A stretch of DNA of 64,000 nucleotides from Takakia lepidozioides (GCA_030704615.1 CM060733.1:22692001-22756000); one strand, 5' to 3'. Positions 45,207-56,103 are shown, numbered from the stretch's first letter. A program made the numbers and translations. Notes: generated by a model from the letters alone, not told the origin.

Positions 45207-46060
45207 CCCGGTTTTAGCTAGCTCAGGAATCCGATTGCAAAAACTTGTATTGTACAAAAATTTGTGCTAAAGGAATTGGGTTCCAAATATTGTGCGTCCT
45301 ATTGTGTTTGGAATGGTGATCATGGTGTGGTTGGCTGGTGGTGTAGAATGCATGCTAGCTTACAAAGTGGAGAGGTAAATTGGGTTAATCGTGTGTTGGC
45401 GCAGTGCCGAAATCGGGTGACTCCCCATCCAAGGGGCAGGAAACTTGCGCCTTATTTGGAGTTCAGTGCTAGTGCGCACCCTGGCGCGTGCGCGTACTAT
45501 AACTGCGCTAAACCGAGGGGGTTGCCTTGTAGTGCGGGCTAACGCGGAAGCTACGTGCTTCCGTTCACGTACTATAATCGTGTAGCCTCGGGACGAGTCG
45601 TATTGCGGCTTCGGCGTGTCCCGTACCACCTCAGGCCATCATTCCAAGGCGGACCAATTGTAGTGATTGGGCGCACGGTTGGTTCAAGGTATCTTCCTAG
45701 TCAAAGAGGGTTCCAGTGAACCCTTGCTCAAGGTGATGCCAAAGCGCTCATGAGCGATCGCAAGCAATGTTGTTGCAGTAAGGCGATTCGATCCTCGGGA
45801 GGATCGTTCCTTGGCCTTGAAGTAGGCCAAGAAGAGTGCACTGGGGGAGCTGTAAGAGGCTCCACCTTGGCCGGAACTTGGAGGAAGTCGGCCGAACTAG
45901 CTATGTGGAGAGTGGAGTCAAGTGTGGGGTGTTGGTTCTTGCCATGGGACGCCATGGTAACTGAACAAACTCCTTGATGTGGGACGCCACAACTGGATTT
46001 CGTTTCTCTAACAAAATGGACAAGTCGATGAGTACACTCGACTCCCTGTTTAGGGGTGTG
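45207..46060 (+). mobile_element. Ty3 internal 3' non-coding region (second copy)
   Basis: Collinear with 4518-5408, with scattered small indels; no conserved frame. Confidence 0.75.
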
Positions 46061-46777
46061 TGTCCGCAGCCCTTTGCCTTGAGGGCAGGGGGTCCGTGAC
46101 CATGAGGGGCTGCCCCTGTGGTGGGGGCAGCGGCAGCGATAGGTATTGGGGGCTGAGCACCCTTGAGTGCCCAAGGCACTCAAGGAGGCCAGAGGCGCTC
46201 ACTAGGTGGAGCCCCGCACACCGGGTTGCGGTGGAGGTGGCTCCACAAGGGGTGGTGGGTAGCTTAGTGGACTTAGTGGGGGTGTGCATAGGACTCACCA
46301 TGGGGTGGAGACCTCGAGGTGGGAGTCGTGGGGAGTCTTGGACTCATCACGGTCCATTGGGGCCGCGTGAGTGGGCCAAGACTCACCGCGACTCACCACC
46401 GGAGTCGAGGGTTTTCGTGGTGGTTCGCCATAAAATGGCATGGCTGGTTTATGAACCCCCGCGGACAGCTACAGAATATATATAGGAGTAGTAACCGCCG
46501 AGAACGGTGCAAGCCCGTGGTGACCAAAAACTAGTGAGTAAGCGAGCGAGCCGGAAAGCGCCAAAGAGTGGGGAGCTTTCCGGCTGCCATCTACCAAGGG
46601 AATCTCCTAGTATTCCCCCAATATGGAGGGGTTTTTAGGGAAGCGGAGGGGACCGTTTTGTCCCTTTACAGTCCGAAACTCCACTTGGGGCCGGCGGCCA
46701 GGTTGGGAGTCAGGCGCCGCATCAAAGCGAGTAACTATGACTTGAAGGGGAGTTTTACCGAACTGAGGTGTGCGACA
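46061..46777 (+). repeat. 3' LTR of the Ty3 copy
   Basis: TGTCCGCAGCCC ... GTGTGCGACA, collinear with the 5' LTR but with many small indels. Confidence 0.85.
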
Positions 46778-47043
46778 TGAATTCCCTGAACTGCTACGTG
46801 ACAATGGATTTGGGAATCGCAGGTATGTCGAATGCGAAGGAGCAAATCGTAATGCACACAAATTCGTTTCGGCTTGTACGTCAAATGGGATGGAACACAG
46901 ACATTGGAAGACTACGTGACACGTTTCAGATGTGCATACAAGGACAACCTTTTCGCCAGAGAGCTACAACAGCAAAAGGAGCGTGGAGTTTTACACATCA
47001 GATCAGGAGAGCGGGGAAAGCTGCCAATGCGAATTGTTTACAG

Positions 47044-47193
47044 GTGAGCACAGCTGCCCTTGTATGCGAAGCCTGGTTACGAGGTTTGTCTCGGAAATGC
47101 GGCACCGCATTCGCAACATTTTATGTTTCTGGTGGCACTCTGCCAGTAGGTTGGTCTCAAGTTTTTGCTCACGCATGGCTGACTGCCTTGCAG
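47044..47193 (+). other. Intron of element C methyltransferase with a palindrome
   Basis: GTGAGC ... CCTTGCAG. Carries GGAAATGCGGCACCGCATTC at 47093-47112. Positionally equivalent to the 966-bp intron of element B. Confidence 0.8.
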
Positions 47194-48305
47194 GTATATG
47201 AAATACGTGCTCCTTTCAGACAGGGGCCCTGGCTTCAAGAGCCCCCTTCCTTCATGGCTTGGACCGTGGCGGCCAAGCGTGTCTACACAGCACCCGAGAT
47301 GCAGAAACAATGGCATCCCGCGCATCTCTTGGATGCCCGTGGTACCTGGACATGTCTGGCGGTATTGTTGACGAGTCTGAGAAAGATCTGCACGCCTTGG
47401 CAGAAGAGAAGAGAAAGGAAAGACGTGTCCCTGCTGGGCCAAAGTCGGCAAGGAATCTGCTGCTCTGAAGAATCCAGAAAGGCAGCTGAGATGGCACAAA
47501 AGACGGTGGATGCAGCTGGCAGGCCCAACAAAGGGTCGAAGAAGAGGACTCGCCAGCAAGGAGCAGCTGTTGTGACACCCGCCAAAACGAGAGCAGAAAC
47601 AGCCTGTTCAGGAAGAGGGTGAGGAAGAGGACCTCCGATGGAGACTTTGCAACCACCCACCCCCCCAAACGCAGGCTGCCTCCCCTGTGCCCACCGTTGT
47701 CACGAGAGGCACGAGAACTGGCTCGGCAAAGAAGGCACTCTTCAACCCCCCAGGGGGCACCTTTCGAGCCGGTGGAAATGAAGAGGCCGAAAGTGGCTCC
47801 CAAACTGTAGTCCAGTGTGTAAATGAGAGTTTCTTGGCGGCTTTGGATGGACGGGCAGCCAAGTTGGCATACCTAAAGACCATGGAGGGTCTGAAGGGCA
47901 GAGCACTGAAGAAAGCGACTGCCGAAGAGCCTTCCGACACCCCAGGATTTTAGAAATATGGTCTCGTTCTTTGAGAGGGTGTGTGCAGACAAGGATTGTA
48001 GGAGGGGCGGAAATGCCACCGAGTGGTCTTGCGATATGATCATCTTGGATATTCCGGACGGAGAGCCTGTGAAGGACTGCAAGCTTTGCCATCTTGGAAC
48101 AGGTACTCGGAGGACTTTTGGAAGAAAGGATTCGGGCTTGCCCGCATGGTGTTGGGACGACAGAGGCTGTGTGGTTGTCCTGGCGAGCAGAGGAAAAAAC
48201 ACTCAGACAGGAATTGCGAAGTGGACCCGCAAGAGCGCCGTCCCGATTCTGAAAAAGAAGTGGACGTGCATCAACACACTGGGCCTTCGGTCGGAAGGGA
48301 AGAAG

Positions 48306-48402
48306 GTGATTACGACACTGGCACTCGTCCATTCATTTGCTTGGGTGTTCTCAAATGCGGTGCCGCATTCGGTTTCTAATCGTTTTCCCCCTGTGTATGC
48401 AG
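48306..48402 (+). other. Second palindrome-bearing intron in element C
   Basis: GTGATT ... GTATGCAG, containing AAATGCGGTGCCGCATT at about 48353-48369. Confidence 0.7.
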
Positions 48403-49676
48403 ACGAAGCAGTTCGATGCATACTGCTTTGTGAAGGAGAACTCCACCTTTGCTTTCCGGAAGGAGGGAGGAAAGGTTGACCCGAACTGCGACCCACTCGA
48501 TTACGACGTTCTGTTCAACAACGTTCCCAAGGAACTTCTCCTCATAGCCTCACTTCAACGGAACCCCTGCGGTACTCACGGACTCGGAGCCCTGCCTTCA
48601 TTCATCAGACAATTATGGAGACATGCACAGACGTGGAGGGCACAGTGCTCGACCTCATCTGTGGGACAGGTATGCAGAATCTTGATCTCTGCTGTTCTGC
48701 AAATTCTCGTTAGGATGTAGTTCGCAACATGTGAAGCGCCATGTGGTAATGTGTGGATGGCATTGTAACAGGTGCCTCAATGTGGGCTGGGCGGTTTTCC
48801 GACCGGCACCTCTTTGCCTACGAGGAGGATTCATCCGTGTGGGGATCCCATCTGGAGGGGCTGCAACGGAATGTGAAGGCTCCCGACAGAGCGGAAGTCT
48901 CCTCGGATTCGTCGGAGTCCGAGGAAGACACAGTGGACATTGATGCGGAGGAGAACCCGGAATACGAGTGAGTGCAAACATTGTAAGTTTGCAAAGCCTT
49001 CTGGGTCATTTATGTCAAACGAATTTCCCGACTGTGGTTCTCATTAGTCTCGTTGATGATTGTCATGTGCAGGATTGCAGGGTCCGGGTCGAAACATGTA
49101 GGGCCTACACTTCCTGCCAGGAAGAATGTCCCGTTCTTTGCGAGGGCCGATTTCATGACGCCGGTGAGGGACTACTCCCTTCCTAGTTATGCAGCTAAAC
49201 TCGCAAATACAGCGATTAGAAGAAGTGAGAATCCCAGTAAAGTAGAGCAGATTTTGGAGAGGGCTAGGGAGGACAGAAGGATAAGGAAAGAGTTGGCAGC
49301 AGCTCAGACAGGTAGACGGGTACGAAAGTACATATGTGATTCAGCGGATGAGAGCGACGCAGACAGGGAGGAAGACGACCCAACGGAGGTGAGATGGACA
49401 GTTCCGCAAGGGGAAGATGGGATTTTCGAAAGCCTGGCCAACGAGCAGTCCGCTGGAGATGAGAGAGGCACTGAGGGGGTGGAGGAGGAGCAGGACAGTC
49501 TAGAACAGGATGAGGATTCGGATGATTTTCAAGATTAATAGAATTTTAATGAAGTCTCTGTAAATGTAAATCTCTCTTCCAGAGTATATAAGGAAATTCT
49601 GCCCGACATTCGTGACCCCTCTCCAGTGTGCATTCCAGCCACACAATCGCCCAAACCACGACGCTCCCAAAATCAG

Positions 49677-50419
49677 AAATGGGGCACCGCATTTCCAAAA
49701 CAGGGGAGGGACTAAATTTTCCATTTCAATGTTGGCATAGTAAAAAGTAATCTGAATTGGAAATGCGGTGCCGCATTTCCAAAATTTCCTTTGTCCACAC
49801 GCCAGTTTTGGCCTCTCCCACTCATTGCATGGATGCCACCACGCTTACAGAGGTCGAACAACGAGGTCGAACAAGGAGGTCGACATGGCGGGATTGAAAA
49901 TGCGGTGCCGCATTTCAGTATTGGGGATGGTCGTTGTTCGAACTGCAGGCCCATCAGCAAAAATTGGCACCGCATTCCATTGTTAAAAAAAAGTCGATGA
50001 CGGACATGGAAATGCGGCGCCGCATTTCCAGAACGGACATCGCAATTTGTCCATCTGCAGACCCTCTCTCGGAAATGCGGTAACGCATTCCATCGCGCTG
50101 GTCGGAAATGTCACACTTTTCGAAGTGTTGTACGGAAATGCGGCACCGCATTCCCTTGTCCAAAAAGAAGTTTCCATTGCCAAGCTGGAAATGCGTCGCC
50201 GCATTTGCAATGCCAACCTCTTTTCTGATCAATTTATAGACCCGTGTTGGTATTTCGTGTACCTGGACGGAAATGATGCACCGCATTTTCTTGTCCCACA
50301 TGGAAATGCGGTGCCGCATTTCGATCCCGACATGGAAATGCGGCGCCGCATTTCGGTGCCGACATGGAAATGCGGCGCCACATTTCGATGGCGACATGGA
50401 AATGCCGTGCCGCATTTCA
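49677..50419. repeat. Palindrome array AAATGCGGYRCCGCATTT
   Basis: About 13 copies with 10-bp arms GGAAATGCGG / CCGCATTTCC and a variable 2-bp centre (TG, CA, CG, TA), near 49677, 49759, 49896, 50008, 50071, 50134, 50186, 50269, 50302, 50334, 50366 and 50398; one further degenerate copy lies near 49964. The last four are spaced exactly 32 bp apart. A further copy lies at 51535. It lies between the methyltransferase stop and the end of gene U'. No frame runs across it that is shared with any protein. Confidence 0.88.
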
Positions 50420-50674
50420 ATGTCCGACATGGCGTTACTCTGGTATATTCTTGACACATGACTCACATACCGGTTACTCTGCTATATTCATCCGGACAGA
50501 CACATTGTAGAAATGAGACATCAAATTGTAAACAGTGGGCCAATTCCGACAGTTATTCAACACAATGAAACACAATCATACAGAAGTGAGGTACGATGGG
50601 TTTATTGATCGGACACAATGTCTCACATTTACCAACTGCAGACAAACTAAGCCCTTCCTCCTTCTACATGGCCT

Positions 50675-51376
50675 TCACCAAGTCGACGGAACTTCGATAC
50701 CCCTCAAAACAAGCTCATCACTGCTGCGGCACCTCGAGGTAAACTGCAATTCGGTCGTTCTGCTGCCCTTGCTGGAGCCGACGACAATGTCATGTCCATC
50801 AATGATACCACCATCATACATTGACAAGGTCACTGTGGGCCTCATGTGCCCGTGCGATTCGTCTTCGCAACGCAGCCGAATGTCTCCATACACTGGAAGA
50901 GCGGAGTGATCTGCACGTATATAGTTTTCCCCGGTGCCGTCCTCCCTGGTCCACTGGCAGCAGTTCCAGCGCCAAAGCGAGGCCGTGCGTGATCTATCCG
51001 GCATCCCTTTCCAGCTTGGTATATCGAGGTCAACAATTTTCAGGACCCACGGACCGCATTGACCCTCGCCCTCACCTCGCTCAAAGCGGTAATAGCCCTC
51101 CAGATACTCCATTGCGCGCAAAGATTCTTGCTTGATTCCAGCAGCGTCTGTGAAAACAGAGAGCCAGACAATGATGTCTCCTGATTCTGGTTTGAACATA
51201 GCATAATCGTGGCCATGATAAGGGCAGTCGGCTGGATTTCGGCGGCACGGCATCCTTGAAAAAGAGTAGCGGAGTACGCTCAATGACAGCAGCTCCCGGA
51301 TGGAGGAGGAGCAGCGCGGTGGCTGGAAAAAGTTCAAGCTAACGCTGCAATTCCTCACAAACACTCCAGGGCACAT
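50675..51376 (-). CDS. Element protein U' (unknown family)
   Basis: 233 codons from ATG at 51376, uninterrupted. Not recognised. It is a diverged paralogue of U: FSRMPCRRNPADCPYHGHDYAM, SGDIIVWLSVFTD, GYYRFERGEG, LWRWNCCQWT, LPVYGDIRL, MYDGGIIDGHDIVV and ELVLRGIEVP align in order with U. Conserved Cys and Trp residues and the DCP-x-(H/G)-x-DYAM block suggest a compact globular fold. No membrane segment or known catalytic motif. Transcribed divergently from U with 160 bp between start codons. Confidence 0.6.
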   Translation of the reverse strand: MCPGVFVRNCSVSLNFFQPPRCSSSIRELLSLSVLRYSFSRMPCRRNPADCPYHGHDYAMFKPESGDIIVWLSVFTDAAGIKQESLRAMEYLEGYYRFERGEGEGQCGPWVLKIVDLDIPSWKGMPDRSRTASLWRWNCCQWTREDGTGENYIRADHSALPVYGDIRLRCEDESHGHMRPTVTLSMYDGGIIDGHDIVVGSSKGSRTTELQFTSRCRSSDELVLRGIEVPSTW

Positions 51377-51536
51377 TTAAATTTCCCCCCTACAGGATCC
51401 TGGACCGATGAAGATTGGCTGCTGCATGAATGTAGCCGTTTCAGTTTCCTACCCTGCCATGCAAACTATGGGCAGTCACTGCCAGGTGGGCCGATAGCCA
51501 CTGGACACGACGAAGTCCATCCCCTCTTCGATGTAA
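51377..51536. promoter_or_regulatory. Divergent promoter region between U' and U
   Basis: 160 bp between the two ATGs. At its right edge an inverted repeat pairs CGAAGTCCATCCCC (about 51510-51523) with GGGGATGGACTTCG (about 51560-51573), enclosing one AAATGCGGCGCC palindrome and the predicted start of U. Such nested symmetry is compatible with an operator or element-protein binding site. Confidence 0.5.
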
Positions 51537-52367
51537 ATGCGGCGCCGAATTTCCATCCGGGGGGATGGACTTCGGTGGCAGATCTCAAACTATAACTTGT
51601 TGATGAGAAAGATATATGGCTTCATCCACCGCTGGCGTGATGAACACGTTCCACCTCCGTCGGTGGGTACGTGTGACCCAGATGCTCCATTATTGGAGGC
51701 CGGACTGCTCTTCCGCTTCGTATCATTTCCAAAATCTAAGGGCTTCGTAGCTGTCCGCAAGGTCATCGGCATCCAAGTCGTCCTCAGGTCCTCCTTTGCA
51801 AGGATGCCGTGCTTCCGGAACCGGGACGACTGCCCCTTTGGAGGCATCGATTATGCAATGTATTCGGCCACATCGGGAGACATTGTTATCTGGTACACAG
51901 ATTACACAGAAGATACTGGTTCGATTGTGGAAACATTGGTGGCTTTTGAGTATATCGTAGGCCACTACGCCTTCGAGCGGGGTGACGATCTTGGTTTGAG
52001 GAGTCCGTGGCTCCTGCGCATCCTCGATTCCGATTTTCCCAGCTACGACGGTCACCCATGCAGAAGAAGGCGCACTGCTATGCTGTTGCGGTGGAACTGC
52101 TGCCACTGGACGTGGGTGGACTCCATCGGAGAGACCTATTCTCCTCGAGGAGTGCGCTCCTCTTCTCCATTGTATGGGGACATTCGCATTGGTGTGGACG
52201 ACGAAAACGTGAAGATTTCCATATTCGATGGTGGTATGATTGAAGGGCAGGACATTGTGGTGAACATCACTAGGGGCGGTACAACGGCTGCAATCGACTT
52301 TACATGGAGGAGCCCCAGGACTCATGAGCTAGTTCTGAGAGCTGTCGAAGTCCCATTGACAACGTGA
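51537..52367 (+). CDS. Element protein U (unknown family)
   Basis: 276 codons, uninterrupted. The annotated start lies within the palindrome; the downstream ATG at 51602 is a likely alternative start. Blocks shared with U': FARMPCFRNRDDCPFGGIDYAM, SGDIVIWYTDYTEDTG, HYAFERGDD, LLRWNCCHWTWVD, SPLYGDIRIGV, IFDGGMIEGQDIVV and ELVLRAVEVP. No recognised domain. Its last 80 codons recur near-identically in element A (9066-9309), so it is a component of this transposon family. Two intact, divergent paralogues next to one another argue for function in the element. Confidence 0.6.
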   Translation: MRRRISIRGDGLRWQISNYNLLMRKIYGFIHRWRDEHVPPPSVGTCDPDAPLLEAGLLFRFVSFPKSKGFVAVRKVIGIQVVLRSSFARMPCFRNRDDCPFGGIDYAMYSATSGDIVIWYTDYTEDTGSIVETLVAFEYIVGHYAFERGDDLGLRSPWLLRILDSDFPSYDGHPCRRRRTAMLLRWNCCHWTWVDSIGETYSPRGVRSSSPLYGDIRIGVDDENVKISIFDGGMIEGQDIVVNITRGGTTAAIDFTWRSPRTHELVLRAVEVPLTT

Positions 52368-52830
52368 CTTGTATTCAGTAGGCACAGGGCTCAAGATTTG
52401 AGGGCACAATCAGCACAGTAGACGTGCTTCAAATGCAATTCATGTGGATCAATAAAAACCTCATTGTGCCCTCTTTTTATTCTATTCTGTGTCCATCGTT
52501 CCGAGAATGCGTCATTGCTCATTTCGTTTGGGATTGGGAGTGTGGGTGAATTTTGCAAATGGCTGGTAGGCTGAAATGGGCCCCCATTGTACAGAGCAGT
52601 ACCACCCTACCATTCGCGAAACATTGCCTTTCAATATATAATTCTAAATAACATTGCCGAACCTCCTTCATCGGGAGGTCCTTCTCCCCCTATGACCGTG
52701 GCACCCTAAACCCTATTCCCGCGGACACTCATTTCCGGAAAATAGTGCTGCTCATGTTTTTTTCCACACTTACGACTCTGCTCATGGCTCATGCCGCTCA
52801 TGGCTCATGGCTCATGAAATAGCAGCCCCC
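52124..52830. repeat. Right terminus of element C, inverted copy of 8604-9309
   Basis: Near-identical 706 bp in opposite orientation, including the U 3' end and the CATGAGCCATGAGC-type subterminal repeats. Confidence 0.88.
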
Positions 52831-53150
52831 CAATAGACCCCAAATAGTCCTCAAAGCAAGCCCCAATACCTGTAAGATATTGGCCTCAATAGACCCCAAA
52901 TAGTCCTCAAACAAACCCCCGTAAGGCTCCAAAAATATCCACAATCAGTCGATTTTTCATCCGTCACTGACCAAATTTCATCCAAAACCGCGATAGTTTC
53001 ATTCGTCGTCGCGATATTTCATCCACTGGCACGATATTTCATCCGCTGCGCAGTTTCATCCGTCACCATGATTTTTCATCCGATAGCGCGATAGTTCATC
53101 CACTGACGAGATTTCCGATGCACCGCGAGATCAAGTCGCGGGTTCATCCT
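52831..53150. repeat. Flanking tandem repeats
   Basis: AATAGACCCCAAATAGTCCT occurs twice (52832 and 52889). From 52945 to 53110 a degenerate unit of about 20-25 bp (CGCGATATTTCATCCGCT-like) recurs at least eight times. No coding potential seen. Confidence 0.65.
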
Positions 53151-53269
53151 TTTGTTTGGTTTTTTTTTTTTTCTGTCTCGCCGCGATCTTTCTCCCCTTC
53201 CCTCCCGCGGCTTTCTCTTTTCCCTCTCCTCCTCTCATCTCCTCTCCCGCGTTCGCCTTCCCTTCCGCG

Positions 53270-54970
53270 AAGATGGCTGAACAAGATGTGGCAAAGAGAT
53301 GCATGGGGATATCGTAAAAGCTGGAATTGTACCAAATGTCATTCTAAACACTGCCCTGGCAGCTCTGGAAAAGGGGAAAGAGGTCCATGGCGACATCTTC
53401 AGAGCTGGAATTGTACCAACTGTCATTCTGAACAATACCCTGGTGGATATGTTTGCAAAATGTGGGTGCATCTTGGTGAACAGCCGTGCAAGGACTCTGT
53501 TCTTGATGTAAGTGAAGAGGGTCGCTCTCAGATGGGAGTGTACACCGGAAATGTATCAGAAAATGTTTAGTCTTCAGGCTTCCCGCACGTCGGGCATTGA
53601 CAGGCTACCTTTCCTCTCTGCATCTGTTTGTTTGTTCAAAGGTACACTCCCCGACCTGCATTTCATTTTCAGTCTATTGCCAAGAGTAGAGAGAGCAAAA
53701 TGTACTCATACGACGTTTGCCATTGCATTGTGGCCATTTACCCAGTCCGTGCCCAGTTTGGGCGGAACAGGGAGAGGTGTGTGTGAGGAGAAAGTACTCA
53801 TGATAGCCTTGTGGCCCATAGACCCTGCACCCAGATTGGGCAGAACAAAGAGGAAGAGAGAGAGAGAGTCATGACACTGGTTGCTAAAACCTTGCCAACC
53901 CTAAACCCAGCCCCAAAGGAGAAGATGGACATGGCGAGGAGGAAACAACAAGTAGGACTGCAAAACCACTTCAATCCATGCCCCATCAAAGGGACCTATC
54001 TTCATTTACAAAGTCAAAGGGAGTGTTCGACACTATGGCTGAACGAGGTGTGGTGTCGTGGAGTGCGGTGCTTGCAGGGTATGCATAGCAGGGACGTGGG
54101 ATGGAGGCTTTGGAGACCTATGAGCAAATGATGTGCGACGGGGTGAAGCCCGACCACATCACATTTGTGTGCGTTTGGAGTGCGTGTGCAAGCCGGGCAA
54201 CCCTGGAAAAGGGCGAAGAGGTGCATGCCGACATCGTCAGAGCTAGAATTGTACCAAATGTGATCCTGAACACTGCCCTGGTGGACATGTATGCCAAATG
54301 TGGGTGCATGGAGGATGCAAAGGGAGTGTTCGACAATATGGCTGAATGAGATGTGGTGTCGTGGAATGCAATGATCGCAGGATATGCACAGCATGGTTCT
54401 CATAGGGAGGTCCTGCAACTATTTTAAGGAATGCAAAAAAACGGCTTGAAGCAGTTTGTGTTCTCTCTGCATGCAGCCACACTGGCCTTCTGAATGAAGG
54501 AAGACGCTACTTCGATTCCCTGATTCAAGATCATGGTGTCACTCGGACAGTATAGCACTTTGGCTGCATGGTGGACCTTCTTGGACGTGCTGGACAACTG
54601 GATGAGGCAGTGGACATGAACGTGCGGCAACATCTGTCCTCAAGTGGAATGAACAGGATGCCGCGACTTATGTTGCTATCAAACATCTATGCTGTAGCTG
54701 GCAGGTGGGTTGATACTGTAAAGGTGAGAAGAATGATGAAGGTCAGAGGGGTTGAAAAGGAGCCAAGTCGTTGTTGCATTGAGGTTTGCAACAGGGTGCA
54801 CACCTTCGTTGTAGATGACAAGTTGCATCCCAGAATTAAGGAAATCCATGCTGAGCTGAGAAGATTGTCTGGGAAGATGAAGGTGATTTGCCAAGAGCAG
54901 TTTTCCAAATTACCTATGATTACCTACAAGAAACCTGCATGGATAGATGGTCAAGTTGAACATACTGGTA
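53270..54970 (+). pseudogene. PLS-class PPR gene remnant
   Basis: Degenerate PPR repeats in shifting frames: GIVPNVILNTALAALEKGKE, VHGDIFRAGIVPTVILNNTL, then VKPDHITFVCVWSACASRAT, VPNVILNTALVDMYAKCGCM, VVSWNAMIAGYAQHGS, and a C-terminal E-type block (KVRRMMKVRGVEKEPSRCC, VHTFVVDDKLHPRIKEIHAE). PLS PPR proteins with E/DYW tails direct RNA editing in plant organelles. Stops (for example after FDNMAE and in GYA*QG) and shifts exclude function. The PPR fragment inside the TR-GAG ORF derives from the same broad family. Confidence 0.8.
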
Positions 54971-56058
54971 AAGTTTGAAAGCAAAGCAAACTCATCTGGA
55001 TGGGCAACCGTCCGTTGGGCCATTGAACGAATTTCGATTGATGTCATACTCATACGGGACCTGTGAGACGGCGTACCGAACATACTGGCAAAGTTTGAAA
55101 AGAAACAAAAATCATTCAGATGGCTAACCATCCGTTGTCCAATCGAATGAATTTCGTTTCATCTCGTATGACTCCTGGACTTGTTGGGCTCCGTTTCGCC
55201 TGCTCATGATTTGTTTTTTGCTCTATTCTTGAACCACTGGCTTGACGACAACATATGCAATGTGCTTACAAACTTTGGGAGCAATCAAAAGTCATTTGGA
55301 TACTAAACCACGATTTCGTGCCTCATTTGCACTCCAAAGTGGGTTTGTCATCAATTTCATGCACTCAAACAAAAATAAATAATAAATAATAAATGTTGTC
55401 TTTGCTCACTATTGCAGAACTCTCTATCTCCATGACAGGTGAACGCGCCGTTGGCCCATTGAACGAATTTCGTTTCAACTCATATTACTCAGGGATATAT
55501 GAGACGGTATACTGAAGACGCTGCAGAAGTTTCAAAGTGAACAAAAATCACTTGGATGGGAATCCATCTGTTGGCCTATCAAACGAATTTCGTTTCATCT
55601 CATATTACACTGGGGCCCATGTTACTGGCAAAGTTTAAAAGAAAACTCAACTCTTCTGGATGGGCAACCGTCCGTTGGGCCTTTGAACGAATTTCGATTG
55701 ATGTCGTACTCATCTGCGACGTGCGAGACGGGGTACCAAACATACTGGCAAAGTTTGAAAGCAAACAAAAATCATTTGCATGTGCAACCATCCGTTGCCC
55801 CATCAAATGGATTTCCTTTCATCTCGTATGACTACGGGACCTGTTTGACTGCGTTTCGCCTGCTCATGATTTTTGTTTTGCTCCATTCTTGAACCACTGA
55901 CGTAAGGACACCATGTGCAATGTGCGTGCAAAATTTGGGAGCGATCAAAAATTATTTGGACCCAAAACCACGATTTTCGCAACCCATTTGTATTCCAAAG
56001 TGGATTTGTCTTCAACTTCTATCACTCTTCATAGAGAGTTCTAGAATAGTGTACGAAG

Positions 56059-56103
<45 letters not shown>

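Larger units (their letters stand above)
39833..46777 (+). mobile_element. Ty3/gypsy chromovirus, nearly full length, frameshifted
   Basis: LTR-gag-protease-RT-RNase H-integrase-chromodomain-LTR in the canonical gypsy order, about 6.9 kb. Left LTR 39833-40561 (TGTCGCG ... CGCGACA, 729 bp), right LTR 46061-46777. The flanking 5-mers differ (CCCAG and TGAAT), so no target duplication is present. The left flank belongs to the element B neighbourhood, the right flank to element C. Frame shifts increase strongly after 43060. Confidence 0.9.
46852..49538 (+). pseudogene. Methyltransferase-like gene, second copy (element C)
   Basis: Exons align with exons 5-10 of the element B gene and introns are at the same sites: 47044-47193, 48306-48402, 48670-48771 (inside motif I), 48968-49072. 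Readable blocks: KLPMRIVYR joined to YMKYVLL, PWYLDMSGG, CDMIILDIPDGEPVKD (motif IV position), RGCVVVLASRGK, FIHQTIMETC, TVLDLICGTGASMWAGRFSD (motif I with the classical GTG), an acidic SSDSSESEEDTVDIDAEENP tail and a last exon ending SDDFQD at 49538. Several single-base shifts are needed between 46850 and 48300, and the ParB-like half is absent. Conservation of DIPDG and motif I across two diverged copies suggests both were under selection in the element. Confidence 0.65.
46778..52830 (+). mobile_element. Element C: 5'-truncated relative of element B, sharing its right end with element A
   Basis: The left end is lost at the Ty3 LTR. It contains a diverged copy of the ParB/methyltransferase gene (C-terminal two thirds), an array of AAATGCGG-type palindromes, a divergent pair of related unknown genes (U' and U), and the terminus GGCTCATGAAATAGCAGCCCCC at 52830. 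That terminus is the inverted counterpart of the left end of element A at 8604, which shows A and C belong to one family and that U is an element gene. Confidence 0.7.

Noticed and set aside
39833-46777. A target-site duplication for the Ty3 copy.
   Set aside because: The 5 bases outside the LTRs are CCCAG and TGAAT, which do not match even with one mismatch allowed.
50302-50419. Regular 32-bp palindromic array as a CRISPR.
   Set aside because: Eukaryotic repeat DNA, only four regular units, spacers of about 10 bp, no cas genes; the repeat is a full palindrome continuing irregularly over 740 bp.
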